Shown here: in pieces, positions 44,412-53,992 of the stretch
How positions within the stretch are numbered: the first letter of the stretch is position 1
Layout of the letters: each line of letters begins with the position of its first letter
Notes under the pieces: model-generated
What the model was told of the DNA's origin: nothing
The model's database searches: none
Seen by the model: only the letters and a program-made list of their open reading frames with translations
Origin: Bradyrhizobium sp. NDS-1
Lineage (GTDB): Bacteria; Pseudomonadota; Alphaproteobacteria; Rhizobiales; Xanthobacteraceae
Direction: 5' to 3'
Assembly: GCF_032918005.1 (NCBI RefSeq)
Contig: NZ_CP136628.1
Location: 7,425,501-7,489,500 of the forward strand
DNA length: 64,000 bases
Made by a program: the position numbers and the translations under genes

Positions 44412-44550
44412 GTCGTCCCGGACGAGCGAAGCGAAGATCCGGGACCCATAGCCACAGGAAGTCGTTTGACGAAGTCTCGGAGTGACCATGTCGCGCGAAA
44501 CTACTTCCAGTGGTTATGGCTGCCCGCGTTCGCGGGGATGACACCGTGAA
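44412..44550. repeat. Two fragments of dispersed repeats
   Basis: One fragment (about 44412-44455) has GTCGTCCCGGACGAGCGAAGCGAAGATCCGGGACCCATAGCCACAGG, with CCCGGA and TCCGGGA arms. The second (about 44500-44549) has CAGTGGTTATGGCTGCCCGCGTTCGCGGGGATGACACC. The 284-base gap between 44296 and 44579 shows nothing else apart from the leader of the binding-protein gene. Confidence 0.5.
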
Positions 44551-44579
44551 TGAGGGGACGCGAGTGGCCGCTACCGACA

Positions 44580-47500
44580 CTAAGACGCCGCCAGTTCCGG
44601 CTTCTTCCCCTCGTTCCGTCCCTCCGCCAGGTTCCGCACGACCACGTAGAAGATCGGCGTGAACAACAGGCCGAACAGGGTAACGCCGATCATGCCGAAA
44701 AAGACGGCGACGCCGACCGCCTGTCGCATCTCCGAGCCGGAGCCGCTCGAGATCACCAAGGGCAGCACGCCGAGGATGAAGGCGAAGGACGTCATCAGGA
44801 TCGGCCGCAGGCGTAGGCGGCAGGCCTCGATCACGGCCTCCAGCCGCGACCTGCCTTCGTTCTCGATGTCTCGCGCGAATTCGACGATCAGGATCGCGTT
44901 CTTCGCGGCTAGCCCTACCAGCACGACGAAGCCGATCTGGGTGAGGATGTTGACGTCCTGGCCCATGATGCGCACGCCGATGGTGGCGGCGAGCAGGCAC
45001 ATCGGCACGATCAGGATCACCGCGAACGGCAGGGTCCAGCTGCCATATTGCGCGGCGAGCACGAGATAGACGAACAGCACGCAGATCGGGAACACGTAGA
45101 GGCCGGCATTGCCGCCGGTGACCTGTTGATAGGACAGGTCCGTCCATTCGAAGGTGAAGCCGCTCGGCAAGGTGTCATCCGCCAGCTTCTTGATGGTGTC
45201 GAGCGCGGTGGTCGAGCTGGTCCCCGGTGCCGGCTCACCCTGCAACTCGGACGCCGCATAGAGATTGTAGCGCGCCACGCGGTCGGGACCGGAGACATCC
45301 TTGAACTCGACCACGCTGCCGAGCATCACCATGTCGCCGGAGGCGTTGCGCGTGCGCAGGCGCGCGAGATCGCTGGGTTCTTTCCGGAATGGGAAGTCGG
45401 CCTGAGCGGTGACGTGATAGGTGCGGCCGAACAAGTTGAAGTCGTTGACATAGGTCGACCCGAAATAGCTCTGGATCGTGTCGTTGATGTTCGAGATGGG
45501 CACGCCGAGCTTCTGCGCCTTGGTGCGGTCGATGTCGACGAAGAGCTGCGGCGTGTTGGCGCTGAACGGCGAGAACACCGAGGGGCCGAGCAGCGAGGGC
45601 GATTTGCGCGCCGCGGCGACAAGCTCGTCGGTGGCCGCAGCGAGCATTTCGGGCCCGCGGCCCTGGCGGTCCTGGATGCGGATGGTGAAGCCGCCGCCGG
45701 TGCCGATGCCGGGCACGGCCGGCGGCGGAATCACGATGATGAAGGCGCCCTGGATCGCAGACAGGCGCTTGCGCAGCTCGACCGTGATGGCGTTCGCGGA
45801 CAATCCCTTCTTGATTCGCGCCTCCGGCTCGTCGAACACCGGGAAAAGCGCCGCCGCGTTACCGGCCTGCGTGCGCGTCGCGCCGGAGAAGCCGGCGAAG
45901 GCGGCGACGCGCACGATGCCCGGCGTATCCAGCGCGATCCGCTCGATCTCGCGCACGACCTCGGTGGTGCGCGCCAGCGAGGCCGCACCCGGCAATTGCA
46001 CGGAGACGATGACGTAGCCGCGATCCTGCGCCGGGATGAAGCCTTGTGGCGTGGTCACGATCAGCCAACCGGCGCTGCCGATCAGCACGACATAGATCAG
46101 GAGCATGACCACCGAATGCCGGATCACGAAATCGGCAAGACCCGCATAGCCGTGCGCCAGCCGGTCGAACACGCGGTTGAAGACCCCGGTGAAGGCATTC
46201 CAACCGCGCGCGATGACATTCCAGCTTGCCGGCGGCCGCTTCTCCTCGTGCGGGGTGAGGATCTGCGAAGCCAGAGCCGGCGACAATGTCAGCGAGCAGA
46301 AGCAGGAGATCGCAGTCGCAACCGCGATGGTGACAGCGAATTGCTGGAAGAACTGCCCGGAAATGCCGCCCAGGAAGGCGGTGGGAACGAACACCGCGCA
46401 CAGCACCAGCGCGATCGAGACCAGCGCGCTGCCGACCTCCTCCATGGTCTTGAGCGCGGCGTCGCGCCGGCTCATGCCGCGCTCGAGATGCCGCTCGACG
46501 TTCTCGACCACGACGATGGCGTCGTCGACCACGATGCCGACGGCAAGGACGAGGCCGAACAGAGTGAGATTGTTGATGGAGAAGCCCAGCGCCGCCATCA
46601 CCGCGAAGGTGCCGACCAGCGACACCGGGATCGCGATGATCGGAATGATCGCAGGTCGCCATCCCTGCAGGAACACCAGCACCACGACGACCACGAGCAG
46701 CATGGCCTCGTAGATGGTCTTGATCAGCTCGTGGACGGACTGTGCGATGAACTCGGTCGGGTTGTAGCCGATATTGTAGTCGAGGCCTTTCGGGAAGCTC
46801 TCCTTCAGCCTCGTCATGGTGTCGGTGATGTTCTTTGCCGTGGCCAGGGCGTTCGATCCCGGCCGCTGCGTCACCAGCATGGCAACCGCCGATTTGCGCA
46901 GCAGGAAGCTGTTTGTGGAGTACGCGAGCGCACCGAGCTCGATACGCGCGACGTCGCGCAGACGAACGACCCGGCCGTCGGAGCCGGCCTTGATTAGGAT
47001 GTCCTCGAACTGCTTCTGGTCCTTCAGGCGGCCCGTGAAGGTGAGGTTCGGCTGGAAGGCGCGGTCGGCGATCGGCGGCTCGGCGATCTGGCCACCGGCG
47101 ATCTGCACGTTCTGGGCGCGGATCGCCGCCAGCACCTCGGCCGACGTCAGGCCCAGATTGGCGATGCGGTCAGGATCGAGCCATAGCCGCATCGAATAAT
47201 CGCGTGCGCCAAAGATCTGGATGTCGCCGACGCCGTCGAGGCGCAGCAGCTGGTCGCGGACCTGGAGCAAGGCGTAGTTCGAGATATAGAGCTGGTCGAA
47301 CGTATCGTCCGGCGACAGCATGAACACGACCATCAGGATGTCGGGCGAGTTCTTTCGCGTGGTGACGCCGTTGCGCTGGACTTCCTCCGGCAGGCGCGGC
47401 TGCGCGATCGCGACGCGGTTCTGCACCAGCACCTGGGCCTTGTCGAGGTCGGTGCCGAGTTTGAAGGTGACGGTGATGGTGAGCTGGCCGTTCGAGGTCG

Positions 47501-47750
47501 CCTGGCTGTACAGATACAGCATGTCCTCGACGCCGTTGATCTCCTGTTCAATCGGTGCGGCCACCGTGTCGGACACGGTCTGCGCGGACGCGCCGGGATA
47601 TTGCGTGGTGACGACCACGGTCGGCGGAACCACTTGCGGATATTCGGAGACCGGCAGCGTGGTGTAGGCCAGGGCGCCGACGATCAAGAGCACGATCGAC
47701 AGCACCATCGCGAGGATGGGCTGGTTGATGGAAAGACGACCAAGATTCAT
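44580..47750 (-). CDS. RND multidrug efflux pump, inner-membrane subunit (HAE1 family)
   Basis: Protein of 1056 residues, the usual AcrB/MexF length. It begins MNLGRLSINQPILAMVLSIVLLIVGALAYTTLPVSEYPQVVPPTVVVTTQYPGAS. The proton relay is present in VGIVVDDAIVVVENVERH (paired Asp in helix 4), and LTLSPALAS ends the first half. Twelve helices and two large periplasmic loops fit. It overlaps the upstream adaptor gene by 4 bases. No outer-membrane channel gene follows, so the pump must share a TolC-like protein encoded elsewhere. The substrate range is unknown; sequence near BepE/MexF is an impression. Confidence 0.95.
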   Translation of the reverse strand: MNLGRLSINQPILAMVLSIVLLIVGALAYTTLPVSEYPQVVPPTVVVTTQYPGASAQTVSDTVAAPIEQEINGVEDMLYLYSQATSNGQLTITVTFKLGTDLDKAQVLVQNRVAIAQPRLPEEVQRNGVTTRKNSPDILMVVFMLSPDDTFDQLYISNYALLQVRDQLLRLDGVGDIQIFGARDYSMRLWLDPDRIANLGLTSAEVLAAIRAQNVQIAGGQIAEPPIADRAFQPNLTFTGRLKDQKQFEDILIKAGSDGRVVRLRDVARIELGALAYSTNSFLLRKSAVAMLVTQRPGSNALATAKNITDTMTRLKESFPKGLDYNIGYNPTEFIAQSVHELIKTIYEAMLLVVVVVLVFLQGWRPAIIPIIAIPVSLVGTFAVMAALGFSINNLTLFGLVLAVGIVVDDAIVVVENVERHLERGMSRRDAALKTMEEVGSALVSIALVLCAVFVPTAFLGGISGQFFQQFAVTIAVATAISCFCSLTLSPALASQILTPHEEKRPPASWNVIARGWNAFTGVFNRVFDRLAHGYAGLADFVIRHSVVMLLIYVVLIGSAGWLIVTTPQGFIPAQDRGYVIVSVQLPGAASLARTTEVVREIERIALDTPGIVRVAAFAGFSGATRTQAGNAAALFPVFDEPEARIKKGLSANAITVELRKRLSAIQGAFIIVIPPPAVPGIGTGGGFTIRIQDRQGRGPEMLAAATDELVAAARKSPSLLGPSVFSPFSANTPQLFVDIDRTKAQKLGVPISNINDTIQSYFGSTYVNDFNLFGRTYHVTAQADFPFRKEPSDLARLRTRNASGDMVMLGSVVEFKDVSGPDRVARYNLYAASELQGEPAPGTSSTTALDTIKKLADDTLPSGFTFEWTDLSYQQVTGGNAGLYVFPICVLFVYLVLAAQYGSWTLPFAVILIVPMCLLAATIGVRIMGQDVNILTQIGFVVLVGLAAKNAILIVEFARDIENEGRSRLEAVIEACRLRLRPILMTSFAFILGVLPLVISSGSGSEMRQAVGVAVFFGMIGVTLFGLLFTPIFYVVVRNLAEGRNEGKKPELAAS

Positions 47751-48952
47751 GGCTTGCCACCGGCCGGGGCTTGTGCAGTCTGCGGGGCGACCTTGGCGCC
47801 GACACGGGCACGCTGAATGCCGTTGACGATGACGCGGTCCTCCGCCTTCAATCCTTCGCGGATCACGCGCAGGCCGTCGTCCAGCGGCCCGAGCACGACG
47901 GGACGCGCCTCGACAGTGTCGTCGGGTTTGACCACGAACACGATCTTGCGGGACTGATCGGTCGCGACAGCAGCATCCGGAATCAGCAGCGCCTCGTAGG
48001 GCGCGCTGCCGATCAGACGGACGCGGCCGAACTGGCCGGGCAGGATCGACAGATCGGTGTTCTTGACGACTGCGCGGCTGCGGAGCGTGCCGGTGGAGAC
48101 GTCGAGGCGGTTGTCGAGGAAGTTGATGGTGCCTTCGCGCGACGGCTTGGTCTCGCCGGCGAGGGTCACCTGCACCGGGTTCGCCGTATCGCGTGAGCTC
48201 GGGCGACGGCCTTCGAACCACAGCTTGCTGTATTTCATGAAGGTCGCCTCATCCATGTCGAAATAGACATAGATCGGGTCGAGCGTGACGATCGAGGTCA
48301 GCAGTGTCGAAGTTCCGTTGTCGCTGCCCTGCACGAGATTGCCGGGGCTGACGAGATGGCGGCTGACGCGGCCCGTCAACGGCGCCGTCACGTGCGTGAA
48401 TTCGATGTTGAGCTTGGCGGCCTTAAGCGCGCCTTCGGCCTGCACCTCGGCGGCGTGCGCGGCCTGCAAGGCCTGACGGCGCTGATCGACGACCTGCTCG
48501 GAGACCGCGCTGGTCTGCACCAGGCTGAGGCCGCGATCGAGTTCGCGCTTGGCAAGCTCCACCTTGGCGCGGGCATCCGACAGTTGTCCCTCCGCCTGCG
48601 TGGCCACCGCCTCGAACGGGCGGGGGTCGATGACATAGAGCAGGTCGCCTTTGCGCACGATGGCGCCGTCCTGGAATTCGACCGAATTGACGAAGCCGCC
48701 GACGCGCGGGCGCACCTGCACCTCCTCCATCGCTTCGAAGCGGCCAGTGAACTCGTCCCAATCGGTGACGGTGCGCTTGACCGGCTGGGCAACCGTCACA
48801 GCCGCTGGCGGAGGGGCCGCTGCCTGCGAGGTCGGCTGCCCGCAACCGGTGAGCGCGAAAGTCGCGCCGGCAAGCGCGGCGATTGCGCCAATTCGAGCCA
48901 GAACGAAATCGTGCTTTTTGACAACCTGCTCGCTTCCGTCCGGTTCGCTCAT
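47747..48952 (-). CDS. RND efflux periplasmic adaptor lipoprotein (membrane fusion protein)
   Basis: Protein of 401 residues. A lipobox (FALTGC) marks a lipid-anchored periplasmic adaptor. The biotinyl-lipoyl-like segment VRPRVGGFVNSVEFQDGAIVRKGDLLYVIDPRPFE, a helical hairpin (GQLSDARAKVELAKRELDRGLSLVQTSAVSEQVVDQRR) and THVTAPLTGRVSRHLVSPGNLV are as in AcrA/MexE. It is the first gene of the two-gene pump operon. Upstream is a 314-base divergent region shared with the alcohol dehydrogenase gene. Confidence 0.95.
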   Translation of the reverse strand: MSEPDGSEQVVKKHDFVLARIGAIAALAGATFALTGCGQPTSQAAAPPPAAVTVAQPVKRTVTDWDEFTGRFEAMEEVQVRPRVGGFVNSVEFQDGAIVRKGDLLYVIDPRPFEAVATQAEGQLSDARAKVELAKRELDRGLSLVQTSAVSEQVVDQRRQALQAAHAAEVQAEGALKAAKLNIEFTHVTAPLTGRVSRHLVSPGNLVQGSDNGTSTLLTSIVTLDPIYVYFDMDEATFMKYSKLWFEGRRPSSRDTANPVQVTLAGETKPSREGTINFLDNRLDVSTGTLRSRAVVKNTDLSILPGQFGRVRLIGSAPYEALLIPDAAVATDQSRKIVFVVKPDDTVEARPVVLGPLDDGLRVIREGLKAEDRVIVNGIQRARVGAKVAPQTAQAPAGGKP

Positions 48953-49266
48953 CCCAGGTCCTCACCTCAAAGCCGCAGAAAAGGCAGGGTACGCTTGTAC
49001 CTGCGGGCGCCACAAGATGGGTGGCAAAAATGAACTCTTCAAGACCGCGGTGCGCGCAATGCTCGGAAGAACGCCCCGGCCGGATGGCGGGTTGACAGGA
49101 AGCGAGACGGTCGCACACGCGGGATGCGAGGTGGTGACAAGGCAGCGACGCCCGCTACCCTCCCCTGGAGGCTAAGAAGCGGCCAGCGCCTTCGCACATG
49201 ACGGGCACGCTGGGCTCGGCTAGATTATCCTTGCAAAAACAAAGGCGAATTGTCCGGGAGGACAGC
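48953..49266. other. Divergent intergenic region between efflux pump and alcohol dehydrogenase genes
   Basis: Must contain promoters for both directions. An imperfect inverted repeat, CAGGGTACGCTTGTACCTG (48985-49003), lies 33 bases before the adaptor start and could be an operator for a pump regulator. No regulator gene lies next to it. No convincing -35/-10 pair or small gene was found. Confidence 0.4.
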
Positions 49267-50421
49267 GTGCACCAGGGACGTGTCGTTTTCGGCGCGATCG
49301 AGGAGGTCGTGTTCGGCCATCCTGCGGCCGGCGCCATCATCGCGCAGATGGACCGGCTCGGAGCAAATCGTGCCTTCCTGATGGTTTCGGGCACGCTCAG
49401 CCGGCAGACCGACGAAATCGAGAAGATCAAGCAAGCTTTGGGCTCCCGCTGCGCCGGCCTGTTCGACGCCATGCCGGCGCATACGCCGCGTGAGGCGGTG
49501 ATCGCCGCCACCCATGCCGCCCGCGAAGCGAGTGCCGACCTGATTGTCACCGTGGGCGGCGGCTCGATCACTGACGGCGCCAAGGCGGTGCAGCTTTGCC
49601 TCGCCAACGGCATCACCGATGTCGACGGCATCGAGCGCATCCGCGTCCACAAGGGCGTCGCGCCCGACATGAACGCGCCGACGGTGCGGCAGATCAGCGT
49701 GCCGACCACGATCGCCGGCGGCGAGTTCAGCGCGATCGCCGGCGTGACCGACCGGGCTACACATGTGAAGCAGATGCTGCGGCATCCGCTCACGGTGCCG
49801 CGCGCGACCATCCTTGACCCTGCCATCACCGTGCACACGCCGGAATGGCTGTTCCTGTCGACCGGCATCCGCGCCGTCGACCATTGCGTCGAGGCGATCT
49901 GCTCGCGTGAGACGCATCCCTATGCCGATGCGCAATCGGTGAAGGGCCTCGCCATGCTCGCCGACGCTCTGCCGCGGGTGAAAGCCGATCCGTCCGATCT
50001 CGACGCGCGGATGGACGCGCAGATCGGCACCTGGCTGTCGATGGGCGCACTCGCCGCCGGCGTGCCGATGGGCGCGAGCCACGGCATCGGCTATGTGCTG
50101 GGCGCGGCCTTCGACGTGCCCCACGGTTGCACCTCCTGCATCATGCTGCCGGCGGTGATGCGCTGGAATGCGCCCGACAATGCCGAGCGCCAGATGATCG
50201 TCGCGGCCGCGATGGGCTTCCCCGGCCACAACGCCGCCGACGTGCTCGATGCCTTCATCCGCTCGCTCGGCATGCCACGCAGCCTCGCGGATGTGCGTGT
50301 GGCGCCGGAGCATTTCGACGCCATCGCCGAACAGGCGATGCGTACGCCCTGGGTACCGCGCAATCCGCGCAAGATCGAGGGTGCGGCACAGGTGCGCGAA
50401 ATCCTGCTTCTCGCCGCATAG
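49267..50421 (+). CDS. Iron-containing alcohol dehydrogenase (maleylacetate reductase-like)
   Basis: Cytoplasmic NAD(P)-dependent enzyme of 384 residues. The nucleotide-binding part has VTVGGGSITDGAKAV, then QISVPTTIAGGEFSAIAGVTD, ILDPAIT, IRAVDHCVEAICS (metal region), ASHGIGYVLGAAFDVPHGCTSCIMLP (metal His). GGGAGG selects GTG 49267; the 23 codons before it lack support. The pattern PTTIAGGEFSAIAG recalls maleylacetate reductases of the chloroaromatic and resorcinol routes, but substrate is not fixed. It lies 18 bases before an acyl-CoA synthetase. Confidence 0.88.
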   Translation: MHQGRVVFGAIEEVVFGHPAAGAIIAQMDRLGANRAFLMVSGTLSRQTDEIEKIKQALGSRCAGLFDAMPAHTPREAVIAATHAAREASADLIVTVGGGSITDGAKAVQLCLANGITDVDGIERIRVHKGVAPDMNAPTVRQISVPTTIAGGEFSAIAGVTDRATHVKQMLRHPLTVPRATILDPAITVHTPEWLFLSTGIRAVDHCVEAICSRETHPYADAQSVKGLAMLADALPRVKADPSDLDARMDAQIGTWLSMGALAAGVPMGASHGIGYVLGAAFDVPHGCTSCIMLPAVMRWNAPDNAERQMIVAAAMGFPGHNAADVLDAFIRSLGMPRSLADVRVAPEHFDAIAEQAMRTPWVPRNPRKIEGAAQVREILLLAA

Positions 50422-50439
50422 AACAAAGCCGGAGGATAG

Positions 50440-51990
50440 ATGTACCCAGGTCAGCATGCCCGCCTACGTCCGCTGCAGCCCGCCTTCATCATGGCGGCCA
50501 CGGGCGAGGCCGTCACCTATCGCGAGCTGGAGGCGCGCAGCAACCGGCTGGCCCACCTGTTCCGCAAGCACGGCCTGAAGCGGCTCGACCACTATTCGAT
50601 CTTCATGGAGAACAATTCGCGCTATCTCGAAGCCTGCGGCGCGGGCGAGCGATCAGGTCTCTACTACACCTGCATCAACTCCTTTCTGACGCCGGGCGAG
50701 TTGGCCTATCTGCTCGTCAACAGCCAGTCCCGGATTCTGATCACGTCGGTTGCGAAACTCGACATCGCCCGCGAGGCGATCAAGGCCTGCCCCGACATCG
50801 AGCTCTGCATCGTCGCCGACGGCCCGGGCGAGAGCGGGCGCATCGTTGGTCTTGCGGACGTGACAGCGGATATGCCGACAACACCGATCGCGGATGAGTG
50901 GCTCGGCACGGCCATGCTCTATTCGTCCGGCACGACGGGACGGCCGAAAGGCATCCTGCGGCCGCTGCCGGAGGAGCCGCCGAAGCACAATCTGCCCCTG
51001 TTCGACTTCCTGACAAAGCTCTGGCACTACCGTGAAGGCATGGTCTACCTCTCGCCGGCCCCGCTGTATCATTCGGCGCCGCAAGCTGCCGTGAACCTCA
51101 CGATCCGCATGGGCGGCACGGTGATCATCATGGAGAGCTTCGATCCCGAGCGCTACCTCGAGCTCGTCGAGCGGTGGGGCATCACCCATACCCAGCTCGT
51201 GCCGACGATGTTCTCGCGCATGCTGAAGTTGCCGGAGGACGTGCGCAGCCGCTACGACCTGTCCTCGCTTGAGATCGCGATCCATGCCGCCGCGCCCTGC
51301 CCGGCCCTGGTCAAGGACGACATGATCAAATGGTGGGGCCCGATCATCCATGAATATTACGGTGCGACCGAAGGCCTCGGCTTCACCGCCTGCAACAGCG
51401 AGGAATGGCTTAGCCACCGCGGTACCGTCGGCAAGGTGCTGCTCGGCGACCTCCACATTCTCGACGAGAACATGCAGCCGTGCCCGACCGGCACGCCGGG
51501 TCAGGTCTGGTTCAAGACGGCCTCGCCGTTCGAGTATTTCAACGACCCTGAGAAGACCAGGGAGGCGCGTTCGGCCGACGGCAGCATGAGCACGGTCGGC
51601 GATGTCGGCTATGTCGACGCCGACCGCTTCCTGTATCTGACCGACCGCGCGACCTTCATGATCATCTCCGGCGGGGTGAACATCTATCCGCAGGAGTGCG
51701 AAAATCTCCTGATCACCCATCCGAAGGTCGCCGATGCCGCGGTGTTCGGCGTGCCCAATCCCGATCTCGGCGAAGAGGTGAAGGCGGTGGTGCAGCCGAT
51801 GCATGGCGTGGTGCCGGACGCCGCGCTCGCCGAGGAGCTGATCGCGTTCTGCGCTAAGTCGCTGTCGCGGCAGAAGGTGCCGCGTTCGGTCGATTTCGAG
51901 AAAGAATTGCCGCGGCTCCCGACCGGGAAGCTGTACAAGCGGCTGCTGCGGGATCGCTATTGGGGGAATAAGGCGTCACGGATCGTGTGA
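50440..51990 (+). CDS. AMP-dependent acyl-CoA synthetase
   Basis: Cytoplasmic enzyme of 516 residues of the ANL superfamily. The phosphate loop reads MLYSSGTTGRPKGILRP, followed by IIHEYYGATEGLG, then the ADP-binding TVGDVGYVDADRFLYLTDRATFMIISGGVNIYPQECENLL, and the C-terminal lysine motif RLPTGKLYKRLLRD. It activates a carboxylic acid to its CoA thioester. GGAGG precedes the ATG. With the alcohol dehydrogenase and the peptide-type importer downstream it may form a catabolic unit for an imported acid or amide. Confidence 0.93.
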   Translation: MYPGQHARLRPLQPAFIMAATGEAVTYRELEARSNRLAHLFRKHGLKRLDHYSIFMENNSRYLEACGAGERSGLYYTCINSFLTPGELAYLLVNSQSRILITSVAKLDIAREAIKACPDIELCIVADGPGESGRIVGLADVTADMPTTPIADEWLGTAMLYSSGTTGRPKGILRPLPEEPPKHNLPLFDFLTKLWHYREGMVYLSPAPLYHSAPQAAVNLTIRMGGTVIIMESFDPERYLELVERWGITHTQLVPTMFSRMLKLPEDVRSRYDLSSLEIAIHAAAPCPALVKDDMIKWWGPIIHEYYGATEGLGFTACNSEEWLSHRGTVGKVLLGDLHILDENMQPCPTGTPGQVWFKTASPFEYFNDPEKTREARSADGSMSTVGDVGYVDADRFLYLTDRATFMIISGGVNIYPQECENLLITHPKVADAAVFGVPNPDLGEEVKAVVQPMHGVVPDAALAEELIAFCAKSLSRQKVPRSVDFEKELPRLPTGKLYKRLLRDRYWGNKASRIV

Positions 51991-52353
51991 GGGCTCCGAT
52001 TCACTTGTACACGAGAGGCGCAAGACGCAACCACAGGGAGTAGCTGTCGCCCGAGCAGACAACTCCCAGCCCTCGCAAAACTCCTGCCTGTGGTTATGGT
52101 CCCGATCGGCGTGCGCTCGAGGCGCGCTTGTCCGGGACGACGGCGGAGGTTGGCGATACCGTTGCGCGCGACGTCTGCCAAACAGTGCAGGAACCATCTC
52201 TTCGCACCTGCACTCACACAATGTGAGACGATCGGCCTTGCGTCATCCCAATTGTCGAGGCGGCCTGCGGTCCTACCGGGGTTGCCTCCCTCAACTTGCG
52301 TGCTATCGTTACGCCAAACAGGCCGCAAAGGCCGATGTCCAGGGAGGATGAGC
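51991..52353. other. Intergenic region with inverted repeat upstream of the second peptide-type transporter
   Basis: Contains a perfect 9-bp inverted repeat, AACCACAGG (52029-52037) and CCTGTGGTT (52087-52095), followed by a dispersed-repeat tail with CGCGCTTGTCCGGGACGACGG up to about 52143. The last 200 bases should hold the promoter of the transporter operon, but no clear element could be fixed. No gene is seen. The open frame running through it is an extension of the binding-protein frame. Confidence 0.5.
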
Positions 52354-53952
52354 ATGCGGAGCGTGTGGGCGCTCGCCGCAATGGCGGCGCTATCTGTGCT
52401 GACGACCTCAACCACCACGCTCGCAGGCGAGCCCAAGCAGGGCGGTATCTTGCGGATGTATCACCGCGACAGTCCGGCGAACGCGTCGATCCTCGAAGGC
52501 GCGACCTATTCGGTCAACGTGCCGTTCATGGGGGTCTTCAACAATCTCGTCATCTACGACCAGCATATCGCGCAGAACAGCCCCGATACGCTCAGGCCTG
52601 AGCTGGCCGAAAGCTGGTCCTGGAGCGGCGACAACAAAAAACTGACGTTCAAGCTGCGCCAGGGTGTGAAGTGGCACGACGGCAAGCCGTTTACATCGGC
52701 CGATGTCAAATGCAGCTTCGATCTCCTGATGGGAAAATCGCAACAGAAGCTGCGGCAGAATCCGCGCAAGGCCTGGTACAGCGAAGTCAACGAGATCACG
52801 ACGAGCGGCGATTTCGAGGTCTCCTTCGACCTGAAGCGGCCGCAGCCCTCGCTGCTGGCGATGCTCGCGTCCGGCTATACGCCGGTCTATCCCTGCCACG
52901 TCTCGCCCGCGGACATGCGCACGCATCCGATCGGGACCGGACCGTTCAAGTTCGTCGAGTTCAAGGCCAATGAATCGATCAAGCTGACGCGAAATCCGGA
53001 CTACTGGAAGAAGGGTCTGCCCTATCTCGACGGCATCGAATACACGATCATCCCGAACCGCTCGACCGCGATCCTCGCTTTCGTCGCCGGCAAGTTCGAC
53101 ATGACCTTCCCGACGCACATCACGATCCCGCTTCTGAAGGACATCAAGTCGCAGGCGCCGAAGGCGACTTGCGTCGTCGAGCCGACCAACGTTTCGACCA
53201 ACATCATCGTCAATTCGACCTCGGCGCCGTTCGACAACATCGACATCCGCCGGGCCATGTCGCTCGCACTCGACCGCAAGGCCTTCGTCGACATCCTGTT
53301 CGAAGGCCAGGCCGACATCGGCGGCACCATGCTGCCGCCGCCTCAGGGCATCTGGGGCATGCCCAAGGACAGGCTGGAGACCATTCCTGGCTACGGCCGG
53401 GACGTGAATGCGAACCGTGAGGAAGCAAAGAAGCTGATGCAGAAGGCGGGCTACGGCCCCGACAAGCATCTCGCGGTGAAGGTCTCGACGCGCAACATTG
53501 CGGAATATCGCGACCCCGCAGTGATCCTGATCGACCAGCTCAAGAGCATCTACATCGACGGCGAGCTCGACGTCGTCGAGACCGCAAACTGGTTCCCGAA
53601 AGTCGCGCGCAAGGACTACATGCTCGGCCTCAATCTGACCGGCAATTCCGTCGACGATCCCGACCAGTCCTTCTACGAAAACTATTCCTGCGGCTCGGAA
53701 CGGAACTACACCAATTACTGCAACAAGGAGATCGAGAAGCTGTTCGACGTGCAGTCGCAGGAGACCGATGTCAGCAAGCGCAAACCGCTGGTATGGGATA
53801 TCGACAAGAAGCTGCAGGAGGATGTCGCCCGCCCGATCATCTTCCATGCACGAGCCGGCACGTGTTGGCAGCCCTACGTCAAGGGCATCACGATCATGTC
53901 GAACAGCTCCTATAACGGCTTTCGCTACGAGGATGTGTGGCTCGACAAGTAG
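52354..53952 (+). CDS. ABC transporter substrate-binding protein, family 5
   Basis: Periplasmic protein of 532 residues with a signal peptide ending near TTLAGE. Family 5 blocks include LRPELAESWSWSGDNKKLTFKLRQGVKWHDGKPFTSADVKCSFDLLMG and DNIDIRRAMSLALDRKAFVDILFEGQADIGGTMLPPPQGIWGMP. I chose ATG 52354, because AGGGAGG would touch the ATG six bases earlier. It is followed by two permeases and two ATPases, so this transporter is complete. The ligand may be a peptide or another nitrogen- or sugar-containing compound. Confidence 0.93.
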   Translation: MRSVWALAAMAALSVLTTSTTTLAGEPKQGGILRMYHRDSPANASILEGATYSVNVPFMGVFNNLVIYDQHIAQNSPDTLRPELAESWSWSGDNKKLTFKLRQGVKWHDGKPFTSADVKCSFDLLMGKSQQKLRQNPRKAWYSEVNEITTSGDFEVSFDLKRPQPSLLAMLASGYTPVYPCHVSPADMRTHPIGTGPFKFVEFKANESIKLTRNPDYWKKGLPYLDGIEYTIIPNRSTAILAFVAGKFDMTFPTHITIPLLKDIKSQAPKATCVVEPTNVSTNIIVNSTSAPFDNIDIRRAMSLALDRKAFVDILFEGQADIGGTMLPPPQGIWGMPKDRLETIPGYGRDVNANREEAKKLMQKAGYGPDKHLAVKVSTRNIAEYRDPAVILIDQLKSIYIDGELDVVETANWFPKVARKDYMLGLNLTGNSVDDPDQSFYENYSCGSERNYTNYCNKEIEKLFDVQSQETDVSKRKPLVWDIDKKLQEDVARPIIFHARAGTCWQPYVKGITIMSNSSYNGFRYEDVWLDK

Positions 53953-53992
53953 TGCGCGTGGCTGAAGATTAGCGGCTCGCGGAGGGCGCAGG

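Noticed and set aside
47751..48221. 157-codon extension of the RND pump frame
   Set aside because: It overlaps the adaptor gene on the same strand; the family N-terminus MNLGRLSINQP begins at 47750 with a 4-base overlap.
52090..52353. 88-codon N-terminal extension of the second binding protein
   Set aside because: It spans a dispersed repeat, and AGGGAGG plus a standard signal peptide set the start at 52354.
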